In this document: positions 31,480 through 44,257 of the stretch, in pieces
How the letters are laid out: each line of letters begins with the position of its first letter
How positions within the stretch are numbered: position 1 is the first letter of the stretch
Source of the DNA: Ephemerocybe angulata
Lineage: Eukaryota; Basidiomycota; Agaricomycetes; Agaricales; Psathyrellaceae
NCBI GenBank assembly: GCA_013368325.1
Contig: JAACJK010000002.1
Location: 496,001 to 560,000, forward strand
DNA: 64,000 bases
Reading direction: 5' to 3'
Notes under the pieces: generated by a model
Database searches by the model: none
What the model was told of the DNA's origin: nothing
The model's input: only the letters and a program-made list of their open reading frames with translations
Program-made: the position numbers and the translations under genes

Positions 31480-33600
31480 CATGATTCCGTATCTTGTAGC
31501 CTGACTCGGGCTGGGGTTAAGATTTTGATCTTCAACGGACCCAGATGGCATGAGGTTGCAGTAGAGATGATGATACTGGTGACGAGGGTTTGGTCACCGG
31601 GCTGGCATCGGGTGGCCCTCTCATGGGACATATTATATGCTCTCAGCTCTGAGAGGGTCTGACTCGCTTGGGCGAAAGTAGATTAGAGGAGCCTGCTGGG
31701 CTACGACAGAGGATTTCCTGCCAGCAGGCCTTCCTTGCGCTGACACAATATTGCGGCGCCGACAGGTGCTGACATGGTTAGTTGAATTGAAGACGGATAA
31801 ATGCAATATGACATACTTTGAGTTAGTTCGTTGGCCCAGCCTGTACTACTCGTCGGACATGAGTACCTGTAGCAGCAAAAGCGCTCACTTGTGTTGCACT
31901 TGTGGTGACGAAACGCAGACAACGGGTGGGTTCATAGACCTGCAGAGGCACGCAGTGATATGTGGCGCGTCGTACACGAGAGCGTTCGTCTTCAAGTTGG
32001 GGCCAGGTTGCTTCCCTTGATGAGGCGGGCGGATGACTTCGCACTGTGGTATGAGACAACATCCTCCCCAAGCTTTTGGTGGGATAATCGTACGTGAACG
32101 GCCTGTACCGTGGCGCCAATCCGTCCTGCGCGCATAGCTTGTTGCCATGGCGCAGGAAGAACAGCGGCTGCAGTCACGGGCTCGTTGTTGGGATCCTCGT
32201 AGTCAGCAGCCGATATCGAGCTGCCGCTGAACTCGTTTGTTTTCCTTTCAAGTACGCCATCGGAGGATAATTCTGCAACGTAGGCACAGTACGGCAGAGC
32301 TTCCACGCTTCCTCCACGGTGACGCAGTGCTTGAGTGATAATAAGGCCGTCTGGTGAATAGGGAGAAGAACTCGCCCAGGCTCAGGGTTGGAATCCCGTT
32401 CGCGCGCTGCGAGATAGGAACGATGAAGGTGGGTACGGGAACCGGTGGGGGCATACTTTTCCTCTCCGGTCAGTCGGCCTTTCTGCCCTCTTGATGCCTC
32501 CACATCTATCGCAGAGTCACCAGCAATTTCTCCATGCCCGACCCCGCCTAATCTCTCCCCTCTTCTCAGTCCTGTTTCTCCGTTTCTTCCCAAGTTCCAT
32601 CCTTTCCCTTCCTTTCTCCCCCATTACTCTTCCCCACCCTTTGGCGTCGTATCAGCTTCCAGAGTGGCAAGATGAAATCAAGGAAAAGGAGGTGGCGACG
32701 TCGTAGCGAAGGCTGGGCTAGCCTGTAATATTGGGTGTGATGTTGGGGGAAATGATGCAGGATTGTTTAAGACGTCGTCGTCGTGCATTAGCGACAGGGT
32801 GTCGACGAGAGGCCAGCCAGTCTTCAATTTTGACGAAGCTGTCGCACCAGTTATATTCCTCTCCATCCATTGATAGCCCAGAGGGTCGGCAGGCCAAGAG
32901 AGACTTCCGAGGCTCATGCTTGCCCTGGGCAAGGCCGTACGAGTAGGTACTGGGGCCAAACTGGAATGGAGAGGCTGTTCCTTGAAGATACTGCGCAGCG
33001 GGCACGATTAGTTTAAAGGTCAGCGATGGAGGAGGCTGAGACAACAGAATTCGCCCACTGGGCCGGCATATGGTGATGTTGGGAAGAGAGGCGTCAGGCA
33101 GTGTGGGAAGGGAGGTGTTGTCCTCGCTTCTTTTTGTTCCCGGACTCTTGACAAGGATTGTAGCACGGACATAAGCGCCCGAACTGAATACCTTTGGAAA
33201 TGCGACGAATCACATGGGTTAGCCAGTGGTTTGGTTGCACAACTGGACATTACCACACCATCAGGAGGGGGACTACAGGCTTGCGACCAGCCACGGCCGG
33301 TACTCCGGGAGACGCGAAGGTGGGGTGAGAGGTGATGAACCAGATGGCTGAGGAGCGTCAAAGCCAAGCGCACTAGGTGAAGACTCTTAACTTGAAGAGG
33401 CGCATGGATTAAGTTCAAGCTGGGCCATACTTAGTAGCCAAACACGCATAGAGTATGGTCGAGTCTCGACATTGCCACACTCTCACTGGCTCTGGGGACA
33501 ACGGACTTTGAATTTGATTGTTCAGGAATTCCGAATGAGAGATAAGATAAGAGTTAATCTACTCAAGAGATTTCAAGGACTCCATGAGTCCTAGTATGAG
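31480..33600. other. Unassigned, possibly coding in part
   Basis: Several minus-strand segments look weakly protein-like: about 32250..32460 (PPPVPVPTFIVPISQRANG...), 31995..32230 (EDPNNEPVTAAAVLPAPWQQ...) and 32718..33044 (MDGEEYNWCDSFVKIEDWLA). I could not join them into a consistent splice model and recognise no family. A TC-rich plus-strand tract lies at 32560..32640. Confidence 0.35.
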
Positions 33601-33626
33601 GGAGATTACATTCGTCAAAGGACACA

Positions 33627-34556
33627 TCAAGAAAGAAGGTTTTGGGGGTTGTTTTCAGCCTACGAAGTATGTTGTCAGAGGGAGAGCGCGTTCGGTTATA
33701 TTCCTTTGCAGCTGGACTTACCTCTGTTAACGCCTGCAACTCTTCCTTCATGCGGAGATGCCAATCCTTCCTCAGCCTTTTCAAGTGCTCGTCTTCTAGT
33801 TCGGGAGTGCACCCCCCCATGACTTTTGTATTATCAGAGTCAAGGAAAGCCACTCCTCCTATTATCGGTACCTTCTCCAAAACAAGCTAGTGTCAAAGAG
33901 CCGTTAGGAATGAAATCTAGGTGAATCTGAAATGAATTGACACACTTTGGTGCCCATTGGAGTTATGCCCAGCTTCAGAGGCAGCGGCATGTACTCCATG
34001 GCTATTAACTCTATAGTCCCGTCTGAGAGATAAATCTTGAGCCGCTTCCTTGGGTACTCAGGAAGCTGAGTGCTGGCTCGGAGGATCATCTCTTCGGTAA
34101 TCCCTGGACAGAAGGAAGCGAGCCTTAGCATGTTCAGAAAGCATGCCTCGTCTCGATCCATGCGGACTCTTTCCAAACGAAAGGCACTGACACCTATTTC
34201 GTCCATGTGGAGTAAATCCAATACAATGGGTCCTTCTAGCTTGGTGTGTGTCATTGGGTGGGTGATGCGGCGAGGAAGCCCAGTGCCAGGCACCATGGTA
34301 TCAGCAAAAGGGCTGTTCAATATTCTCGATCGAAGCTCAGTGAGGGTGATATGGTCCTCTGAAAGCTCGTCGTCTTGGATAAGATACTCTAAACTCGACT
34401 TTATCTCCTGCAAGGTTGCGACCAGCCATTCCTGTCGTTCATGAGGGGAGAGTTGAGAAAGGTACGAGGGGGAGGCATGGAACATACCATCTTTAGCATT
34501 GGACTGGGGAAAGTATCCCGGATATATGTGCGGATGTGTTCGGTTATTGGCTCCAT
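33627..34556 (-). CDS. RMI1: RecQ-mediated genome instability protein 1 (Rmi1)
   Basis: Rmi1 is the OB-fold subunit of the RecQ helicase-topoisomerase III-Rmi1 complex that dissolves double Holliday junctions in the nucleus. Four exons, 34488..34556, 33946..34431, 33722..33886 and 33627..33659, with introns of 56, 59 and 62 bp; all frames close, giving 250 residues, close to yeast Rmi1 (241). The N-terminus (MEPITEHIRTYIRDTFPSP... then EWLVATLQEIKSSLEYLI) fits the helical bundle. The OB-fold core reads RLKIYLSDGTIELIAMEYMP, LKLGITPMGTKL and VLEKVPIIGGVAFLDSDNTK, then VMGGCTPELEDEH. The protein ends soon after a Lys/Arg/Glu-rich helix. Single copy and intact in appearance; a conserved gene amid mobile DNA. 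Confidence 0.85.
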
Positions 34557-34898
34557 CTTGCGTTGAACTTTTGAACTGGAGCAGATTTCTGTGGCAATAG
34601 GTCCACAGACTTAGAGGATGCGTGGGGACTCGGGGAGTGGCAAGCCCAATGTAGGCTCAATACTGGCCGCCAATCTCAGGCTACGAGTTACCGTGGTATT
34701 TATGGCCCTGCAGCGAGTCACTGTGAGTTGTGTGATTCAATTTCGCACTTTCGTATGGGCTGGCAGACGGAGAAGGCTCCACAAATCATTGACTCACTTG
34801 AATTTGACAACAATCGCTGACACTCGGATCATCCATAGACGAGTAGGCTATGACTCCCCAGCAAGCTTCAAGTTTGAACATACGGTATACTGACAGTA

Positions 34899-37800
34899 CT
34901 AAGGGCCTCTACCTGCCTCATCGTCACTTGACTCAGGCTCCTGAACCAAATCCAAGTAGGTTTCCGATGTATCTGATCCATTGGCATCCCAATCCTCGTC
35001 GCTCTCTGGCTTTTCGTACGGAGAATCATTGACAGGGTCCCCGGGGTGCGGTGAATGGCGAATTGAATGGATACTGGGAGGCGATGCTTCTGAGAAATCT
35101 ATATCCATCATTTCGGGACTGGCATCCTGTTCGAAAGGGCGACTCGGGTGTGAGTAGGTATGGCCAACACCCAGTCCCCAATGGAATCGCATGACCATAT
35201 CACGGTCAACAAACCTAAAGTGCTAGAATCAGACAGAGCCTGGTACTAGGTTGGCACGTCCCACTGTGAGTCGGCTTACCTGTTGACATAATACTCCTTG
35301 TAATCGCCGCGATCGCGAGCCCACTTGGAATGTGGGCCTGGCGCATTTTCCTGATTGGTGTATATCACTCCTTTTGCGAATCGGGGTATAACGTGTGCAC
35401 CCCTGAGAAGGTAGGAAGGGTCCAAGAAGCCACAGGCGTCGGTATGGGATAGAGGGGCCAAGCGTATGCGGTCTAACCTGCTTGTTGACCAGGTGACCTC
35501 TGGCGTTTCTTCGGGCTCTGACGACGTGAACCACCGCACCCAAAGGACATCGAAGCGCCTCTTCCGGTAGTCAAGCATTCCTGGGCCTGTATATACGACG
35601 TTGACATGGAATATTCCAAGTAAACGGCCAAAGACGAATTTTGGCGAATCGCCTGATGCATCCGGCTCCTGGGATCGAAGACACATGAAGTCGCGCCGGG
35701 TAGTAGATGGGTTAAGCGTATCCTTCCCATGTCGGCAGTCGTATGTGTTGTAGAAGATTTGAAGGATGCTGTGGCTGTAGAAACGCTCGGAGTTGAAGTG
35801 TACACCGCTCAGGCCGTCTTCAGGAGGAGTGGAAGAGCTTGATAGCCTCTCCAATACCGCAGAAACGTCCATATGATCCCCCGACTGTGTGTGCACCTCT
35901 TGAAGAAGCCGCTCCATGATTCGGGGAAAAAGGTGACTCTTCAACTTCAGGAGCCAGTCCTAACACAAAGTTTTAATTTTTAGGATTTCCGGAGAGGTAG
36001 CATGAAGCTTACCCTCGTTGCTGGATCATTCGCATTTTTCCTCAGGAAGTCAGGGATAGACACCGGGTTATTCTGCGAATTTCCAATGAAATATCGCCCT
36101 GCTAAACCAGTCTCCCCCTGGCCAAGATTACTCGCGGGGACCCGTTCATACACACCGGGGTTCAATTGTTTTCTGAGCTTCTTTATCCTTGCCTGCCGTG
36201 TCTGGATCGAAGAGAGCTGATGTGTGACATTCTTCTTGTTCGTCCTTGGGTAGCGCCCTTTGGGAAAGCGATGGAATCGTTCTGACTGTTAGAAGAGACA
36301 ACCTTTCAGCAGTAGAAGCCGTATAGAGTGGATGGAGTGTGCATACCATTTGGGTAGAGTAAGAGTCGCTTGTTCCGAAGCGACGAATGTATGATACAGC
36401 GTCGCCTAGGGCATGAAACTTGGGAACAGATAAGTTCCAGCTGCGCGGCTTCCGGCCTTCAAGCCCATGAGTCGTTTCTCCACACCAGTAGTTGAGATGA
36501 GCCATACCGTCTGTGGCTGCAGAATCTTTGGCGGCGTTTCCACTCGAACATTGTGGCGCTTCTTGGTTCATGGTAGTCTCTGAAGGACCAGGTATGACAG
36601 ACGATGTGATCTGCCCCTCAACTGGAGCACGAGCTTTCTTGGAACTGGATTTCCTTGCGTCGGCACGCTTCCTTGCTTCGTATTCTCGCTTCAGTTCGAC
36701 CGTTTTGTATGTCGTGCAAGTCTCTGCGGAGAACTCCCGGGCTGCAATGCCCAGTGCTGTTGTCAGCGAATCCATTATCTTCAGAGTTGCGTCTGTATGA
36801 AGTTTCATTTTGAGCAAGGCATGCCAATGGGCCAAGATGAACAGGAGCCTTTGGACGCGGCTGTCATGGTCCCCTGGGAACAGCCCTTCGAAGACTGGCA
36901 TAGCGCACTATTCTCGTGGTTAGGTGCTGTAGGTACCCCTAACTTGTGACGAGTGACTTACCTGGAGCATATCTTCGTAGTCCCTTGCGGCCAATTGCTT
37001 CATCTCAGACATGTTGTTACGGAAACGGCGGATTGTATCCTGACCAAATGTTGGTATTTGGCGGAAACTGAGTCATCGAGAATAGGGCAGTTCTTCAGTA
37101 GTGAAACAAAGGTAATTGTCAACTAGGAGCATACTTACCGATGATCAAGGGTAACTCGCAGGCCAGGATCTATGACTTCCAGCAATCGTTGAAGATGAAC
37201 AAATAGACTCCTCCAAATCCCAATCTCCACCTCATGTAAAGGGTCAACTGCTGGTAAAGTGAAGACATCTAGCCCAAATCCCGAAAGCTTGTCGGAAAAC
37301 GCATTCTGTTTCCAAATTCGTGATTGGCTATGGCTTCTTAGAGGCTGGAATGTGACTGACCTGTGCAGGAACCAAAGACGTTGGCTTCAGGAGCTGTTCG
37401 ACGGTTTCAGAGTCGACAGCACCAAATTTTCCACTGTAAATGTGCTTTCGGGCCTTTGCCACCTTCATTCTCCTGTCATCATCGTCAATGCGGAGCTTAT
37501 CCTCGCGAATTTTTCTGTCTTCGGCTGACCCCAGTGCGCTGATGTCTCTTTCGTGTATTGTACATCTGGGGCAAGGATGGTCACCGTTGTGTCTGACGCC
37601 TACAATGGTCATCCTAACAATGGAGCTCAGTATACAAGGCTTTTGGAGAGGGATAGCAAGTACTTCTCGGGGTAATCCGCGGAGTAAGTTAAGAACCTGG
37701 GATAGAAGCGCCTCTTGACTTTGTCGAAGCAATCGACGACCAGACCATGGCGATAGGCATGAATAAACTCCAAGTCGAGTATGGTATTCCATTGTTCGTG

Positions 37801-39620
37801 AAAAAGCTCTCGATTGACGTGAGTGGATAGAGAGGGTGCCACAGATTTCTTCCCAGAAAGGCGTGTGTACCAGTCACTAAACTCATCAGGTAGCTGATAA
37901 TTCGTTAGCATAGATCCAGGAGAAAACGAAGGGGTAGACTTACACTCTGGAAGTAAGCTACCTCTTCAAATAGTTTAAGGGAAGGCCTGTTGCACCTGTA
38001 CTTTGACTCGTTCCCAAAGAGTAGGTACAGGGGCCATATCTTGGTCACACCGAAGGAAGCAGCAGCCGTAGCATCGGAGGCAAACATGAGGCCGATCACA
38101 CAGCGTGGAAGGAAGTCATCCTCCTCCTCTGGAGGCAACATCTAGAATGGGAAATTAAGCCCGTGCAGTGAGTAGGTATGTAGCAAGCACTCACTTGGAC
38201 CTCTTTGTACGCCTCAATAAATGCAGGAGAGTGATACAGCTCGCTATAGACTCGTTCGCTTTGAGAATCACGGTTGGTTTGCCAGCGGAGGTCTGAGGGT
38301 ATCATATGAAAGTGCTCGCGATCGGTTGCGGCTTGCAGGCGTTCCAAAATAATGGGGACTAGAGGTCGATAGCGGAAGCCGTTGACAGTATATGCCTTTG
38401 GCCCAGGGACAAGGGATGTACTATTGAAAGGGACGCTGATTGTCACAGGGACCGAATGCCAAGACGTGCCATCAGGTACCCATTGCGAATCACCGCCCAT
38501 ATCATCGAAATGAGAAGATGCAAGAATGTCATTGATTCGATCCCAGTTGGTATCACGCAAATCATCTGTGCTGAAGTCGTCGCTCGTTATGATAGCCACT
38601 AGATTTCCGAACGATTGGCGGCTTTTTCCAGATTCGTCACTCCAATACCATTCCCCAAGCTGAAAGGAGCTCAGGTTCGGAAACGGGTATAAGGGGTTTG
38701 ACGGGCCAAGGTTTGAGAGTGTCTGCGCATCGGAAACATGACCCTCCTCGTTGGTATCGTCAAGTAAGTCCTCCGCGGAGATATAGAGATCTGCATCGTG
38801 GGGCTTCCTTTCCAAGGTCCAGTAAGACTTGTACAGGCCGAAGTCGTTCACGGGAGTTCTCTCCCAAGACTTTGGGTTGAGGATCGTAAGACGTTGTGCC
38901 TGTTCTTCTGGACATGAATGAGAGCGTTGATCTGGCGTCCCTTGATCTTCAGCCACGGGCGATGGAGGCGAGGATGTGATACCAGATCCCAGTGGGGAAG
39001 ATGGAATGGTTGCAAGGGCCATTCCAGGAATCTGAACAGGAACGGATGAAGACAGATCATAGTCTGCATACCGTCGGATGGGCTGTGAGACTCGTCGGCC
39101 TAGTACATTTATCTCTGCCTGTGCCGCATCGAGTGCTTCTTGCCCGTCATTGCCTGTAGGCATGTCGTCGTCCAGGGTGCTGAAATTAGGAGCCTGGTGG
39201 GCTATGAATTGAAATGCCATTTGTATATCAAGAGAGTGGACGAACTTCAAGGGTGATGCCCTGAGGGTGTGCCTATAATATTGGAGTTCAGATCCGCATT
39301 CTAGTACAGAGATACCATCCTTGTAGTACCTGAGCAATAGATGAAGTCGAAGCTTGGCCAACTTCAACGTCGATATCGCCTCCCAAGGACGAGCCATGAT
39401 CCACCTCCAAGTCATCACCGTACCAAGAGCTATTGGCAGGATCCTTTCCTTTCTTCTGCTTGGACTTCTTGAGATGATACCTGGACCTTGCCCCCTCTAG
39501 GCTTGCTCCCAGGTCTTTTTTGTAGACGTTGCAGAATTTGAGGTGGTTCGAGTAACTATTGGGCTGGTAGAACTTTTTCCCACAAGAGCATATCTGACTC
39601 CATTCGACGGCATCATCCAT
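34899..39620 (-). CDS. Plavaka-type transposase
   Basis: Plavaka elements are large DNA transposons of basidiomycetes related to CACTA. I derive 11 exons: 39316..39620, 38195..39272, 37944..38141, 37664..37893, 37361..37613, 37139..37305, 36962..37067, 36347..36907, 36013..36285, 35280..35959 and 34899..35214. Every phase closes: 1388 residues without a stop. The N-terminus has a zinc-finger-like C11-x-C13...H26-x3-C30. Family landmarks: LMFASDATAAASFGVTKIWP and LYLLFGNESKYR; RFLTYSADYPEK followed by HPCPRCT; LPAVDPLHEVEIGIWRSLF; VFEGLFPGDHDSRVQRLLFI and LAHWHALLKMKLHTD; FHALGDAVSYIRRFGTSDSYS. The C-terminus is acidic. No terminal inverted repeats were found by eye. The TET/JBP gene starts 102 bp upstream on the same strand. 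Confidence 0.88.
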
Positions 39621-39722
39621 GATGATGATGCGGCCAGGTAGAAAGGCTTGAACTTGCTCGATCCTCTTTCACTATGAGTAAACTTGAGCATATACAAATG
39701 AACAGTTATCATACCTCCGCTG

Positions 39723-42700
39723 TCAATTGTCTCCTCGATGGTCTGAAAGAGGCTGAAAGCGATGTGAAGAGGATAAACCCACGGCTCGTAGGTATAACCT
39801 TCCGTGTTCATCCTGGAAATCCCCAACATGTGCCCACAAGTGCTTGAACTCACAGGGTGGCACTATATCGGCATTTCGAACGATTTTGAAACGTACCCGG
39901 GCCTTTCCTTCAAAGCACTCACTGGTAATCATCGGCCCTCCTCCCTCCTCTGAACGCACACTCCGAGTCCTCACATTGTTTTGAAACCAGACTGGCCCGT
40001 TCAAGCCATCGGGGGCTGAATAGCAGTGAATAAACCTATGCTCGTACATGTTGTCAATGATAGTCGGTACACAATGTCCCTTTCCCCTAGAGCGCCTTCT
40101 TCCGCAGTGCACGACTGAATTTACACAATGAGTGCTCCAACGATATCAGATCAAGCTCTGCCTCCCTAAACACGTCTTCTCCCAATGAATCTTCTAGCAT
40201 TTCCATGAGGGAAGAGAGAGCCCCGCTCACAACCTCGACCTTCTCATTGCGCGAAGGCGGCCATTGGTCCGTGAAATACCCAAGGGCCTTCAGTCCCGCC
40301 ATGGCCCCTGAGTTTAGGTCAACAATTGAATCTGCCATTTCCTTGGTCGTGGGCTTCGCGCAGACACCTGCGTACGCAAGATCCCCTGCCAAGGTAAGTC
40401 GACCGAGGTTTCCAAGCTGAGGGAAAGGTTGTCTTGAACCCGGGTCTCGTGCTGGGCCGAAGTACTCGAGGGTTTGTGCAAATGATGGCTTCGATGCCAC
40501 AAACGCAGTCCACTTCAAGTTCGTGATTGTTTCCCAGTAGGTCGCATGGTATCTGAGATTTCGGTTCGTCGGTTGTCCATAAGCACAGGGATCGCAGAAG
40601 AATGGTGTTGACTCCAGAGGTTTATGCTTCTCCCTAACATCGGCGCGCTCTCTGACGATCCGATCGACCATGTCTTGAAGTCCCTCTGAGCTGCTGAAAT
40701 GCATGGTATACTCCTTTGAAAACGAACTTCTGAACGTAATTGCCCTCCATACGACTGCGCTGAATATACCCGATGCAGTGTTGATGACGCCTTCACGATA
40801 AGGTCCATCGATCGAGCGACTTCGAATGCGGCTGGGCGCCTTTTCACGGATGGGGAGGTAGAAGTCGGCGTCTTCCAATAGGAAGTGATGGAACCGCACG
40901 CTTGGCGGTCGGTCGCCAGAACCGCGGGTATAAATTAAGGAAGTCCTGAGCATGTCGAGGAACTGGTCCCATGTGCCCGATGTTACAGGACCCAGATCGA
41001 CCTTCGAGGCCTCGATTTCACCGCGATAAAGCTGTGCATATGTTTCGTATATTAGACGTTCTCGAGATTGGGGGTCGTTCAATGGATGCCGTTCGAACGA
41101 TTGGTTGAAAGGCTCCATGCCTTGTGGGTACACCTTGCGGCTGGGGTTGGGTCCGAGAATAATGTCCTTGCTCCTAAGCTGGGTGACGAGTGCCCAAACG
41201 TACCCCATGGTCACCACCTCCTCTCCGAGCGCTGTCACGATGGTGTCCAGAAACCACGCCTGTTTTTCCTGTTTCTCCGATGACCAGTCCATCCAGCCCA
41301 TGACGATTGAGGTAACCGAGCCGGAGACCATATCCTGGAGCTCCGGCTCGGTGATGTTGACCCTTCTTGCCCACTTGTTGTGAAATGGGACGAAGGGGAC
41401 AGTGGCAGCCTCGAATCCACATTCAACCGCCGATATGTCCGTGTCTTCGGTTTTTTCCAGAATAATGTTCTGAAGCCTTCGTACTAGCTTGACTAGCCAG
41501 TTTTCCGATCGACCCATGCGCCTGAGCTGACTCTGTTGCAGTTCCCTCGCCATCGTCGGGAGGGTCTTCTGCATCCATCGCCAGCAGTCCAAGGTCGCTA
41601 AAGCAATTGACTTTCGGGTTCCACGAGCAGCGTGTTGCCGCAAACGCAGCTCTTCGTGGACCTGGTTCGAGCAAAGGAGGATGGCGTGGACGTTGGCCAG
41701 GTTCTCGACGGCGTGGGGGTTCCTCTTGAGCTTCACACGTGCCCGTTTCAGTTCCAATTCGACGTTCGATTCGTCGCAGCGATCTTGTAGGTGCATACTT
41801 CCAAGCTCATCGACGAGCTCCCACAACTCCCTTTCGAGTTGTTCTGTCGACGACTTCTGTAGGAACGGGTACATATTCCCTTTTTTCTATCAGTCCCAGC
41901 GTAAACTGACCTCGTTGACTTGACTTACCCAGAGTTTTCTCGCTAGTAGCTTGCCTAACGCCTTTATTCTTCTGACGAGAACCCACCTTGTGCTTCATTC
42001 CACCAGAATTTGTGCCTCTGTTAGGCTTCTCTCGCTTCCTCGAAGCTTTCCCCTTCTCTCGCATGCGACCTTTTGGCTCGGCCAAGACTTTGATCGTTTG
42101 CTGTCCTTCGATGTCGCCAGTGGTATAACTGTCATCGTCATCGTCTATAACGGAGCTAGGAACGCGCAGCTGCGTGCGACCAGACCAAGGTCTCTTCAGA
42201 ACATAATCACCATCCCCGTCGGTGTCGTCACAGCTGCTTTCCTCCCCGGTGACCGAGCTTGGGACCCTCGCAACCTTTCGTCGCTTCAGTGGCCTCGCCG
42301 AGCCTTCAAGCTGAACATCTGGCTGGGTGCGTTTGGGCACCAGTCGTGACGGCCCTGCTTCCGCGGTAGAGGGCACTGCGACCATCCTTGTCACGGCATC
42401 GACGGTTTCTGATTGGTTTAAAAAGCAATTCAGTGCCATTCCACCAACAATGAGGGCGGTACTCACCGGCATTTGCTGCAGCTACTGTTTCTTGTGCGGA
42501 CGCGTCGAGAACATACTTGCAAGGGAGCAGCTTTGTCATTTGTTCGACGTGCTCCTCCCATCTGAGAGCCGCACCCTGCCATGTCGACTGGAAGGCCTCC
42601 GCCCTGTCTCTGCCAAGAGGTGGGGCGTATTTCCACACTTCGGCTTTCCCTCGAGTTCCGTCCTCACGCTCAAATGATAGTAGCGGAAAGTAGCCGTCAT

Positions 42701-44257
42701 TGTCGAAGTCAGCACGAACTTCTTCCGCGACTTGGTTGAGGAAGTAACGGTTGATATTGTACATAGACCTTGCGACGAAGTTGATGTAAGATTGTCGGTC
42801 CATAACTGAGTAAGCGTCGCGAAACCACAGAGCGCGATTGGCCCCAGTCTGCATGTTCGTCGTATATCTAGGTTCCATTTAGTTGATTTGCCACTAGGCA
42901 AGGCGGCAAGGCACTCACGTCGGGTTCGTCATTTCTGGTGTCAGGTGAAGCCCCTCCTTACCACCTCCCGCCAAGGCGGCGAGTCGATAGCGGCCGCCTT
43001 GCCCTACCATCACCGATGGAGGGTAACAGATAATCGCAAATCGGTATGCCCAAGGAACGATTTCAGCCCCCTCAGGTGGGAAGGGGCCTGATGCACCATG
43101 TTTCCGAATCCCCTGGAAATTGAAGCCTAGCCCATTCTCCAGCGCAACATACACTCCCAGGGCCAACAGGTGAAAGAAACCCTGATGCCATCCGGGAGGT
43201 AGGTCCGAATTCGTGATCATATTCGAGTAGTGCCCAGCACTGTCATGGTTATCGAAGTGAGCGTCGCCAGCGTTCCCAAGCTGGTCTGCCACTGTTGAAG
43301 ATCAGTGAGTAACGTCGCGGGACAATAACTTTGGAGTCCACTCACATAGGAATCCTGCTGCTGAGATGTTACATTGTATTGTGAAGTAGGCATAGTTCTC
43401 CGCATGGCCTATTCGAGGCAAGCCCTGGACTTCTGAATGTTCGCGGACAATGTTTCTAAGGGTTTCGGGGGCGAATGAGAAATTCTCCATTGCTATTGGC
43501 GTCACCGCCTGTGCCAACTGAAGTTAGACGCATAGAAGTCGTCAGCGCAAGGGAAACACACCTTGCATATCTCTGCCGCACATTCTTTGAAAGGCGTTAG
43601 CTCCCCTTGTTTGAGATTTGCCTGGGGTGCCACCGTATTCTTCGGACGTTCCGTTACAATAGCAACGTTGTAACATCGAGACTTCCCGACAGGCGACGCG
43701 CCGTTCTCCATGTACACCTTGTGAGCACTGCGTGATTCTCTTGCTCCTAGTGCTTTGGCTGTAACTTCATCGAATCGCTTCATGAGAATGGGATTGATAG
43801 AGTCCCTGGAATAGATACAGGTCATTCGATTCGTCGGGCTCTAAACAAGGCCAGATGGCCTTACTTTGATACAACCCATGCTATCAACTGATCTAGCTCA
43901 GGGTTTATGGTTTTCGAACTATTTCGTCCAAGCAGGTAATCTCCTTTACGAAGCTCCAACAAACCTAACCCGAACGAGAATTGAGGTCAGCCTCCTCGAC
44001 AACGATATGATCAACCCACCGGCTGCTTTCAGTGCTTCCGTTTGTCCTTGGGGTACTTTAAGGCCTCTCTCGAAATCAGCCATTTCCTTCATTGCTGCGG
44101 GATGGGTGTTCATCTTGATAACGAAAGTTCGGCCTGCGGCCGGGGCCAAGTTTAGGGGATGGTTAAAAGCTTCATAGATATCCGGGAGCCTGGGGTCGCG
44201 ATTCGGAAGGGATACTCGCTCCTCCCGATAAAGCGTGGGGGACGAAACCAGAGGCAT
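39723..44257 (-). CDS. TET/JBP-type dioxygenase with large C-terminal region
   Basis: Enzymes of this family oxidise methyl groups of DNA bases (5-methylcytosine or thymine) using Fe(II) and 2-oxoglutarate. Nine exons: 44020..44257, 43865..43964, 43562..43805, 43346..43508, 42919..43291, 42467..42867, 41929..42408, 40127..41843 and 39723..40086; all phases close, 1359 residues. The core at residues 249-340 reads GDAHFDNHDSAGH (H260-x-D262), then a hydrophobic strand GVYVALENGLGFNFQGIRKH (H313) and PWAYRFAIICYPP (R332): the full HxD...H...R set. A helical segment follows, then a basic, Ser/Asp-rich linker with PLKRRKVAR and KRKREK-like nuclear signals (about 510-670), then about 600 residues I do not recognise. 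The start ATG at 44257 is the first in frame, and an upstream exon is possible. If the last intron (40087..40126) is not removed, the protein stops at 40087. Confidence 0.78.
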
